From NCBI RefSeq assembly GCF_001613165.1, contig NZ_BDBV01000019.1, forward strand, positions 1 through 64,000: a stretch of 64,000 nt of DNA, read 5' to 3'. Below are positions 41,442-64,000 of this stretch, one piece after another. Positions within the stretch are counted from its first letter, which is position 1. Each line of letters opens with the position of its first letter. Made by a program: the position numbers and the translations under genes. Source of the stretch: Nocardia mexicana NBRC 108244. GTDB taxonomy: Bacteria > Actinomycetota > Actinomycetes > Mycobacteriales > Mycobacteriaceae. The notes under the pieces were generated by a model. That model was not told the origin of the DNA. It saw only the letters and a list, made by a program, of their open reading frames with translations, and did not search any database.

Positions 41442-42863
41442 TCAGGACCGGCGCGGGCCCGCGGCGTCCGCCTGCTTCAGCCCGTTCGCCCAGATGTCCC
41501 CGGCGACGTCCAAGCCGAGGCGGACTCCGCCTATGTTCTGCGCCAGGTCCATGCGGCCCGCGGCGTCGACGGCGAAGGCGTCGAAAATCCAGTGCACGCC
41601 GAGGAATACGCGGCTGCGCCCGTTCTCCTCGATCATCTGCCACAGGCCGCCGGGGAAGGTGCGCGCGTGCCGAGGGCGCTGTACGCCGTGCCGGTCGAGG
41701 GTCGTGCCGTTGAGTTCGTCGGAGACGAACACCGATCCGTCCGCGAGATCGTCGGGACCGTCGGTACCGGCGCCGAAGAAGCGACGCGCTATCTGCAGGG
41801 CGGCCGCACCGAGCGCGGCGTGGCCGGAAGGGTAGGACGGGAACGGCGGCGTGAACGGCGCGGCGCCGGGCTCGTTGGTGCGCGCCGCACCGAGCGGCAG
41901 CCAGAAGGGATCGCACTGCGGGTCCAGACCCTGCGCCACAACACTTTTCGGCCCGACCGACGGATCGTGCTCGCGGATGCCCAGCACCGGGCGCCACAGG
42001 TTGTGCCGGTATTTGTCGTCCCAGGCGAGGATGCCCGCATCCGCCATGGCGGCGTTGACGAGCGCGAACAGCCGGGCGTTCCGCGCGAGCCGCTGCGGCC
42101 GGGCGGCGGCGACCGTCCGCACGATCTGGTTGTACAGCCGCGGCGGGGTGCCGATGCCCTCGGCCGCGTCGTACCCCCAGAACAGACCGATCAGGGTCTC
42201 CTCCGGACTGCGCGGGGACACACCCTGCGGCAGGGTGCCGATCCGTTCGGTCGCGATGCCCTTGCCGCGCACCTCGCGCAGCGCCTCCTCGTAGGCAGGG
42301 TCGGTGCGCTTGGGCGGGGCGTCGAGGGTGTGGCGGGTGGTCACGGCGAAGCAGCGCGAGCGGGCACCGTACCGGGGCGCGTAGTAGCCCTGGCCCGGAT
42401 TCGCCGGATCCGCACGGTGTTTCCGGGCGCCGGGCTCGGGGTGGTAGTCGGCATCGCCGAGGTCCGGGTCGGTGCTGCGGGCCGACAGCATCGCGTGCGC
42501 GACGGCCAGGCCGTAGGTACTTCCGGTGCCGATGCCCGGGCCGTGCAACCCGGCCCGCTGCAGGGCGGCGTCCAGCTGCGCGGTCTGCGCGGGGTACAGC
42601 GCGGTGAGGGTGGTGTGGGCGGCGACCGCGATCGCCGCGTCCGGCGACGCGCCGGGCGGGGCTGCGGGCGGAGTGGTCAGATAGGTCCCGTGCGGAGCGG
42701 GCACCAGGCCGAAGTAGGCGTCGTGCATGGCGAGGTGGGTGATCGCCAGTGCGCGGGAACTCCCGGCCGGGCCTCGCACACCGCGCTCTCCAGGACGAAT
42801 TACGGTGTGCGCCAACCTATCCGATTCCAGCGCCACACTGTTCCAATACAGGATCTGATCCAC
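41442..42863 (-). CDS. Vanadium-dependent haloperoxidase
   Basis: The 473-residue protein carries the complete vanadate site: Lys284 and Arg291 in KYRHNLWRP, SGH with His348 in FPSYPSGHAALG, and Arg418 and axial His424 in SRVFLGVHW. The K-to-R (7) and R-to-H (6) spacings equal those of the fungal chloroperoxidase. It oxidises halides with peroxide to halogenate organic compounds; bacterial relatives may also be phosphatases of the PAP2 superfamily. No signal peptide is seen (start MDQILYWNSVALESDR). It converges on the WYL regulator gene, with four bases between stops. The 208 bases up to 43071 hold no gene. Confidence 0.88.
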   Translation of the reverse strand: MDQILYWNSVALESDRLAHTVIRPGERGVRGPAGSSRALAITHLAMHDAYFGLVPAPHGTYLTTPPAAPPGASPDAAIAVAAHTTLTALYPAQTAQLDAALQRAGLHGPGIGTGSTYGLAVAHAMLSARSTDPDLGDADYHPEPGARKHRADPANPGQGYYAPRYGARSRCFAVTTRHTLDAPPKRTDPAYEEALREVRGKGIATERIGTLPQGVSPRSPEETLIGLFWGYDAAEGIGTPPRLYNQIVRTVAAARPQRLARNARLFALVNAAMADAGILAWDDKYRHNLWRPVLGIREHDPSVGPKSVVAQGLDPQCDPFWLPLGAARTNEPGAAPFTPPFPSYPSGHAALGAAALQIARRFFGAGTDGPDDLADGSVFVSDELNGTTLDRHGVQRPRHARTFPGGLWQMIEENGRSRVFLGVHWIFDAFAVDAAGRMDLAQNIGGVRLGLDVAGDIWANGLKQADAAGPRRS

Positions 42864-43071
42864 TTGTCTTCCTAGTCACGGGGTCTGGTCACGACACCGG
42901 CCCGCAGGAGCTTGGCGACTCGACGAACTGCCCTCGGTTTCCGAGCATGCACCCCGGAAACGCGAAATTCGGCAGTAGTGGACTACCCGACTCCGGCGAT
43001 GACTCGAGTACGCCATTCGAGTACCGATGGGTAGTAACGCTTCCCGCCGGCGACGGGTGCGGCAGGGTGGG

Positions 43072-44649
43072 TCAGCGGGGTTTGACCTCGGCCAGCAGCT
43101 CGGGGCCGCGGGCTTCCAGGCGTCGCTCGGCGATGCGCGCGGCCAGGACCGCGGCAGCGAATCCCAGCGCCGCGCCGACCGGCAGCGCGCACCACTGGAC
43201 GAACCAATTCTGCAGGTAGACACCGACTCCCAGGATCGCGATCACCGGGAGGTTCACCAGCAACTGCCCGAAACCGACCGCGAGCTGCACCAATGCCCGG
43301 GCACAGCCGGGATTTCCGCCGCCGCCCGCGAACGGGTTGCCGCGCTGCGGCGGCAGCGGATAGGCGGCGTACACCGACAGGAATATCGCCGTGGCGACCC
43401 CGACGCCGACGAAGACCGGCAGGGTCGACACCGCCCACGGATACATTCCGGGCCGACCGAGCGCGCCGGGCAGGATCAGCGTGACCAGCAGTGCGGGCGG
43501 GGCGACCAGCAGCACCCAGGCGATCATGCGGCCACGCACGTCGGCCCGGACGGCGCCGGGTATCACCAACGTGTGCCACAGCGCGGTGCCGTCGAAGGCG
43601 TACATGTTGGCGCTGGCCATGGCCGCCATCCACACCACGAACGTGCCCACGAACGGCACCGTTCCGCCCGCACCCTGAACCGACAGGATGATCGGCAGCA
43701 CAACGCCGATCAGCATGAGCGGCAGCAGCGCCGCCCGCCTGCGGCTGTCGCGCCACCAGGTGCGCAGCTCCTTGACCACCACGGCGCCCACGGGATTCGC
43801 CGGGGCCGCCCGGTCCAGCAGGCCGCCGCCCGCCTGCGCGCGGACCGGGCCCGCGGGCGCGGCGGTCGTGGTGAGCCTGCGGCGCAGCAGCACCGCCCAC
43901 GCCTGCCACAGCACGGCCGACAGCATGCCCAGGCCCAGCAGGCACAGCAGCGCGAGCCACCACTGACCCCGCGCGGCCGCCTCCACCGCATACGGCGCCC
44001 ACCCGGACGGCGGAATCCGCAGGGCCAGCTCCACCGGCCGCGACGCATGCTCCAGCTTCGGGCCCACGGTGGTCACCAGCAGCTGCATCGGGTAGTAGGC
44101 GAGACCCGCCAGCGCCGCCAGCAATACGCCGAGGTCACGGCCGCGCCGCGAACGCATCGCCGCGCCGATCCAGGCCAGCAGCACCCGCGACAGCACCACC
44201 ACGAACACGAGCTGCAGCACGGCGCCGACAATCGCGAAAACCGTTGCCGCGATACCCAATTGGGCGGCGAGCAACACCAGTCCACCGAAGGCGAGCAGAT
44301 TGACCACCGCCGCCGGCCCGGTGAAGGCCGCAGCCAGCAGACCGATCGCCAGCTGCCGATAACTCAGCGGCAGCAGCCGGAAGTGTTCCGGCTGCAGCGT
44401 TTCGTCGCTGCTGCCCGCGAGGATCGGACCGCACAGCCAGCCCAGCGTCCAGACGGCGTAGAGCGCGGCGGCGGCGTTGATCGCGGCCCGGGTGTCCCAG
44501 CCGTGCCCGGCCAGCGCCATCAGCAGCGCCGTGCCCGCGGCGGCGATCACCCCGAGGACCAGGCCGATCCAGAATGCGGCGGCGGTCTTGCCGCTGCTGA
44601 GCGAGCGGGCGGTGAGCCGCCAGCGCATCCGGATCAGGACGCCAACCAC
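43072..44649 (-). CDS. ABC-2 type exporter permease
   Basis: The 525-residue polytopic protein has about 12 hydrophobic helices in two halves separated by a soluble segment near residues 285-320. Landmarks are FWIGLVLGVIAAAGTALLMA, NPVGAVVVKELRTWWRDSRR and PLMLIGVVLPIILSVQG. The GTG at 44649 follows GAGGAGGGACTGTC and overlaps the end of the ATPase gene by 16 bases; longer frames run back through that gene and are not real. Together they form one exporter of unknown substrate. Confidence 0.85.
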   Translation of the reverse strand: MVGVLIRMRWRLTARSLSSGKTAAAFWIGLVLGVIAAAGTALLMALAGHGWDTRAAINAAAALYAVWTLGWLCGPILAGSSDETLQPEHFRLLPLSYRQLAIGLLAAAFTGPAAVVNLLAFGGLVLLAAQLGIAATVFAIVGAVLQLVFVVVLSRVLLAWIGAAMRSRRGRDLGVLLAALAGLAYYPMQLLVTTVGPKLEHASRPVELALRIPPSGWAPYAVEAAARGQWWLALLCLLGLGMLSAVLWQAWAVLLRRRLTTTAAPAGPVRAQAGGGLLDRAAPANPVGAVVVKELRTWWRDSRRRAALLPLMLIGVVLPIILSVQGAGGTVPFVGTFVVWMAAMASANMYAFDGTALWHTLVIPGAVRADVRGRMIAWVLLVAPPALLVTLILPGALGRPGMYPWAVSTLPVFVGVGVATAIFLSVYAAYPLPPQRGNPFAGGGGNPGCARALVQLAVGFGQLLVNLPVIAILGVGVYLQNWFVQWCALPVGAALGFAAAVLAARIAERRLEARGPELLAEVKPR

Positions 44650-45398
44650 GACAGTCCCTCCTCGCCGCCGACCCGGCCGCCGACCAGCCGCACGAACGCC
44701 TCCTCGAGGGTGCCGTCGCCGCGCACCTCGGCGACCGTGCCCGCGCTCACCACCTGACCGCGGTGGATCACCGCGAGCCGGTCGCACAGGTTCTCCACCA
44801 GCGCCATCACGTGGCTGGACAGCACCACCGAACCACCGGCGGTGACGAATCGCTGCAGGATGGTGCGGATGGTGCCGGCCGATACCGGGTCCACGGCCTC
44901 GAACGGTTCGTCGAGCACCAGCAGCTTCGGCGCGTGCAGCAGGGCCGTCGCCAGGCCGATCTTCTTGCGCATACCCGCGGAATAGTCGACGACCAGGGTG
45001 TTTTCGGCTCCGGTAAGTTCCAGGACAGTGAGCAGTTCCTGCGCCCGCTCGGCCACCGTCGCTGCGGGCATTCCACGCAGAAGTCCTGTGTAAGTGAGCA
45101 ATTCGCGCCCCGTCAGCCGCTCCGGCAGCGCCAGCCCGTCCGGCAGCACCCCCACGATCGTCTTGGCGCGCACCGGATCCGCCCACACATCGAACCCGTA
45201 GATGTGCGACTCCCCCGCATCCGGCCGCAGCAGCCCCACCGCCATCGACAGCGTCGTGGTCTTCCCGGCCCCGTTCGGCCCCACCAGCCCGAAGAACGAC
45301 CCGGGCGGCACGGTCAACCCCACCCCGTCGACCACCCAAGGCCCACCGAACCTCTTGTACAAACCACTCAGCTGCAGTGCCGACGTCTCCGGCCGCAT
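44634..45398 (-). CDS. ABC transporter ATP-binding protein
   Basis: The 254-residue nucleotide-binding subunit has Walker A GPNGAGKTT, Q-loop region VGVLPDGLALPERLT, signature YSAGMRKKIGLATAL (LSGGQ replaced by YSAGM, common in ABC-2 exporters), Walker B KLLVLDEPFEAVDP and H-loop SSHVMALVE. The ATG at 45398 follows GGAGGAGGGGAT. It is paired with the overlapping permease gene. Confidence 0.93.
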   Translation of the reverse strand: MRPETSALQLSGLYKRFGGPWVVDGVGLTVPPGSFFGLVGPNGAGKTTTLSMAVGLLRPDAGESHIYGFDVWADPVRAKTIVGVLPDGLALPERLTGRELLTYTGLLRGMPAATVAERAQELLTVLELTGAENTLVVDYSAGMRKKIGLATALLHAPKLLVLDEPFEAVDPVSAGTIRTILQRFVTAGGSVVLSSHVMALVENLCDRLAVIHRGQVVSAGTVAEVRGDGTLEEAFVRLVGGRVGGEEGLSWLAS

Positions 45399-45487
45399 AT
45401 CCCCTCCTCCACTAGAAGCACCCCTCACCTTAGGGATCGCCCGCCTGAACTACAGCGCAACGACACCCGCCCAGGCTGAGCCCCCAT

Positions 45488-45554
45488 TTCCCGCACCCCT
45501 GGTTGGTTCCCGCACCTCTTGCAAGCGGTGCGGGAAGCGCTCGAGGTGCGAGAA
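45488..45554. repeat. Interspersed inverted repeat, family 2 copy C
   Basis: The left arm runs TTCCCGCACCCCTGGTTGG then TTCCCGCACCTCTTGCA. The right arm is its imperfect complement ending GGTGCGAGAA. The centre is TTGCAA. It ends seven bases before the stop of the Uma2-like gene, whose transcript reads into it. Confidence 0.7.
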
Positions 45555-45560
45555 GTCGAC

Positions 45561-46160
45561 CTAGCGGAGCAACGTTGCCGGGTCGATCGTGAACTCGAAC
45601 GGCGAACGCAGCGTCGCCGGTTCACCTGCCGCGATGCGGTGGGTCAGTTCGTACTCGCCGTTCTCACCCAGCTCGTGCGCGAACAGGACCGGAATGCTCT
45701 CACCGGGCAAGCGTCCATTGAACGAGTTGGTCTCGACGCGCCAATAGTTCGGGATGCCCGCGTCGGCATAGACAGCGGGCTTCACCAGACGGTCCTGTAA
45801 CTCGGTTGACGGGGCAACGATCTCTATGGCCAGCACGACTTGTTCCGTGGGAATTCCGTGACCATCCATCGGAATATCACCTGTCCCGACGATCAGATCC
45901 GGTATCGGTTCATCTTGACCGCACAAAACACCGACACCAGGCAGTATCCAGAAACCGTCCGGCACTGCATCTGCCAACGCAAACAAAGCCGCGGCCAGAA
46001 CGCCCTGATGCCATGGTGCCGGGGCTGCGGTCACGACGAGCTGGCCGTTGATCACCTCGTATCGGAGCCCGTTCTCCGGAAAGCGGTCGAGGTCGGCCGC
46101 GGTCCAGCGGTCACCAGCGGTTGGCGATGCGAACAGTGAAGCGGATGCGAATATCGCCAC
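45561..46160 (-). CDS. Uma2 family (DUF820) putative nuclease
   Basis: The 199-residue protein has the PD-(D/E)xK-like Uma2 fold: FPENGLRYEVINGQLVVTAA, PWHQGVLAAALFALADA, IPDLIVG, LAIEIVAPSTELQDRLVK and IPNYWRVE. The key acidic and Lys residues (PDL, EIV, K) are in place. The family is abundant in cyanobacteria and actinobacteria and of uncertain role, perhaps linked to mobile or toxin-like functions. It opens a patch of lower GC content. Confidence 0.85.
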   Translation of the reverse strand: MAIFASASLFASPTAGDRWTAADLDRFPENGLRYEVINGQLVVTAAPAPWHQGVLAAALFALADAVPDGFWILPGVGVLCGQDEPIPDLIVGTGDIPMDGHGIPTEQVVLAIEIVAPSTELQDRLVKPAVYADAGIPNYWRVETNSFNGRLPGESIPVLFAHELGENGEYELTHRIAAGEPATLRSPFEFTIDPATLLR

Positions 46161-46225
46161 GTAGCCCCTTCGCTGGCTTTGCTCATACCATCGGTGTCAC
46201 GGAAGTTCACTGCGCACAAGGCATA

Positions 46226-46432
46226 TCAGGTGTCGAGCCACTGTTCGACCTCGTCGAGCGTGTGCATGCTGACGATGGGTGCGCCGTCGGCGACATCGTG
46301 CAGAATCCACCGATACGGCGGCAAGGGCTCTGACGCCATGTAGTAGCCGCCTCGCCGAGCCCGGGAAACGAGCCGTTCGTATCGCGATCCGGCCAGCTCT
46401 CCTGTCGCCATATCTGCCGGTTCGTTGTTCAT
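46226..46432 (-). CDS. Small hypothetical protein
   Basis: The 68-residue protein has YERLVSRARRGGYYMASEPL and YRWILHDVADGAPIVSMHTL, with no signal or membrane segment. Its ATG overlaps the stop of the upstream ORF (ATGA at 46429-46432), so the two are coupled. Similar small proteins occur near XRE regulators in actinobacteria. Function unknown. Confidence 0.65.
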   Translation of the reverse strand: MNNEPADMATGELAGSRYERLVSRARRGGYYMASEPLPPYRWILHDVADGAPIVSMHTLDEVEQWLDT

Positions 46433-46698
46433 CGCACCCGCCTACCGAACGCGTCGGTAGCGCCATCGACCTGACGACCGAAGGTGTTCCAGAAGTGGTT
46501 GTGCACCTCATCCCACAAGAGAGCCAGATGAGGGAAATCCTCCCTCACCTCCACCAGATCGGGCGCGCTGGCGAGTGGGAGCGAAACCAAGGCTTCGGCA
46601 CTGGATTGCTTGCGCACCAACAGTATTCGAATATAACCGCCATGCAGAAGCCATTCGGCCACCCATCCGTCCGCCTCCGTGGTCCTAGATCCGTTCAT
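46429..46698 (-). CDS. Small hypothetical protein
   Basis: The 89-residue protein starts at an ATG with AGGTGATC upstream; the open frame goes back to 46803 without a better start. It contains GWVAEWLLHGGYIRILLVRK and FPHLALLWDEVHNHFWNTFG. It is coupled to the 68-residue ORF and divergent from the XRE-type regulator. The codon use is less GC-biased than in the neighbours. Function unknown. Confidence 0.6.
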   Translation of the reverse strand: MNGSRTTEADGWVAEWLLHGGYIRILLVRKQSSAEALVSLPLASAPDLVEVREDFPHLALLWDEVHNHFWNTFGRQVDGATDAFGRRVR

Positions 46699-46856
46699 AA
46701 CCTGATCACCTGTCCGTCCATGCAGATCGGGGGCTACGGAATCAGCCCGGCAGCAAGTTGATTCGAGCTTACCGCGATGGTTACGACAATCGAAGGCACG
46801 CAACCACCACGGAGCATCTACGCTGGTAGTACGGGGTAATTGACGCGAAGGGGCAG

Positions 46857-47978
46857 GTGTTCGCAGCTGTGGTCATCGTGACGAAGTGGACGGGTGTCGA
46901 GGTGCGGGCGCTGCGTCTCGAGGCGCTGCGGTGGACCCAGCCGCAGCTGGCAGAACGAACCGGCTTCAGTGAAGGCGTGGTGCGCAAATGGGAAGCACGA
47001 GGCGCATCCATCACGCTCAGAGGTGAATTCGCGGAGGGAATGGACACGCTTCTGCGCGGGCTGGATCGAGAGCAGCGCGCCCGGTTCGAGTCGGCACTTT
47101 CCGACATTGGTCGATGCGCGGTCGCGGACGTCGGTCCTGCCATTCGGTCGGGTCTGGCAGCCGATCGGCCCCGGGCCGACTTGTGTGACATAGACACCGA
47201 ACGGCTGGCATATGTCACGGCGCATCCGAGGCGCACTGATCGGAGGGTTCTCGACGAGTTGTCGGTCATGCTGGCTGCTTGGCGGAAGCTTGATGATTCC
47301 GTCGGTTCGGAGTCCGTGCTTCCGGCGGTCAGTGAAACCATGAGTGTCGTAGAGCGTCTGGTCCGGGAAGCGCACGGCGCGATTCGTCCCGCGGTGCTGA
47401 ATGTCGGGGCGCAATGGTTGCAGTTGACGGGCTGGCTGAATACGACCACCAAGCGACATGCGATTGCCCGGGTCGCGCACGACAGGATGCTGGAATGGTC
47501 GGTGGAGCTGGGTGACCCCGACCTGATCTCGACGACGCTCGGCGCCAAGGGACACCGCGCGTGGACCGAAGACGAATTCGGCCCGATGATCGGCCTTTCG
47601 GAAGCCGCCGGTCGGTACAAACAGGCGTCCCCCGCAGTACTCGCGGTAGCGGCTCAGCAGGAGGCACGCGGCCATGCGCTCGTCGGCGAAGCAGCGAAGG
47701 CCGAGCGAAAACTGGACGAAGCCGACGATTACGCGATACGCGCTGCCGAGGAGCCGAACCGGATTCCGCCGTGGTTGTACTTTCACAGCACGGATTTGCT
47801 TGTGCTGCAACGCGGGCTGGCGTACAAGTTCCTCACGGAATCCGGTCGACCACAGTATCGACGCAAGGCAATCGACGTATTGAGCGCCGGGCTGGCCGGT
47901 CTCGACCAGGAAACCGGCGAATCCGAGTGGATGCGCTGGTACGTCGACCAACTCGCCGAGTTGACTCGCGCTTCCTGA
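46857..47978 (+). CDS. XRE family regulator with TPR-like C-terminal region
   Basis: The 373-residue protein has an N-terminal helix-turn-helix (about residues 15-50: LRWTQPQLAERTGFSEGVVRK) and a long helical region with TPR-like repeats (AGRYKQASPAVLAVAAQQEA, RGHALVGEAAKAERKLDEAD). The layout is common in actinomycete regulators linked to development or signalling. The start may be GTG 46857 or the downstream GTG at 46878. It diverges from the two small coupled ORFs and may control them. Confidence 0.8.
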   Translation: MFAAVVIVTKWTGVEVRALRLEALRWTQPQLAERTGFSEGVVRKWEARGASITLRGEFAEGMDTLLRGLDREQRARFESALSDIGRCAVADVGPAIRSGLAADRPRADLCDIDTERLAYVTAHPRRTDRRVLDELSVMLAAWRKLDDSVGSESVLPAVSETMSVVERLVREAHGAIRPAVLNVGAQWLQLTGWLNTTTKRHAIARVAHDRMLEWSVELGDPDLISTTLGAKGHRAWTEDEFGPMIGLSEAAGRYKQASPAVLAVAAQQEARGHALVGEAAKAERKLDEADDYAIRAAEEPNRIPPWLYFHSTDLLVLQRGLAYKFLTESGRPQYRRKAIDVLSAGLAGLDQETGESEWMRWYVDQLAELTRAS

Positions 47979-48031
47979 GCCCGAACCAGCTCATCCGTCG
48001 AGTGGGGCAGCGACTCGGTGGAGTCGACACT

Positions 48032-48075
48032 TCCGGCTGGTGCGGGATGCTGTTCCACATCCCGCACCGGCCGGA
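48032..48075. terminator. Bidirectional terminator hairpin at NRPS 3' end
   Basis: The stem is TCCGGCTGGTGCGGGATG (48032-48049) with CATCCCGCACCGGCCGGA (48058-48075): 18 pairs, one of them a wobble, with an 8-base loop. A second small hairpin CGACTC/GAGTCG is at 48011-48026. It lies between the convergent stops of the XRE gene (47978) and the NRPS (48082). A T tract is lacking, as is usual in high-GC actinobacteria. Confidence 0.8.
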
Positions 48076-48081
48076 TCGCGC

Positions 48082-64000
<15,919 letters not shown>

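Overview
This is a contiguous stretch of a high-GC actinobacterial chromosome, most likely Nocardia or a close relative in the Mycobacteriales. The evidence is the GC-rich third codon positions, frequent GTG starts, and a left end that keeps the mycobacterial order M23 peptidase - uvrD1 (opposite strand) - chorismate mutase - pgi, here with an aldehyde dehydrogenase inserted before pgi. Many genes overlap by ATGA, so translational coupling is common. No rRNA, tRNA, transposase or CRISPR array was seen.

Layout. 1-8.3 kb: cell-wall peptidase, UvrD1/PcrA helicase, chorismate mutase, succinate-semialdehyde-type dehydrogenase, Pgi and a nitrobindin-like protein. 8.4-25.2 kb: a mosaic of small catabolic and regulatory units, several of them divergent regulator/target pairs whose operators can be read directly (TetR/crotonase, TetR/SnoaL-DUF1772, MarR/tandem cupins, MarR/glyoxalase), with PdxR, a type B carboxylesterase, an Fpg/Nei glycosylase, a secreted Gly/Ala-rich protein, cobF, and the coupled pair thyA-folA. 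25.3-27.9 kb: a cupin gene and an encapsulin operon. The DyP peroxidase cargo carries a C-terminal targeting peptide, and between it and the shell gene lies a 112-codon ORF built of 33-bp tandem repeats with ATGA overlaps at both ends. 28-32 kb: an orphan degenerate EccC-like protein, a small membrane protein, a NUDIX hydrolase and an MFS exporter.

32.0-40.2 kb: an AmtR-type regulator diverges from a nitrogen-scavenging operon: APC permease, small coupled ORF, two DUF1989 proteins (UAAP1/UAAP2), a urea/guanidine carboxylase lacking its biotin carboxylase and biotin-carrier domains, and allophanate hydrolase. The DUF1989 pair points to guanidine rather than urea as substrate. A 20-bp AmtR-like palindrome sits in the divergent promoter.

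40.4-48 kb: WYL regulator, vanadium-dependent haloperoxidase, ABC exporter pair, and a somewhat lower-GC accessory patch (Uma2 nuclease-like gene, two small coupled ORFs, an XRE/TPR regulator). 48.1-64 kb (minus strand, running off the window): an NRPS of more than 5300 residues with order (A)-PCP-E-C-A-PCP-E-C-A-PCP-C-A-PCP-C-truncated A. It has no thioesterase and ends at a strong bidirectional terminator.

Two families of intergenic inverted repeats (three copies each) and several short tandem or direct repeats are scattered through the window and are not explained by genes.
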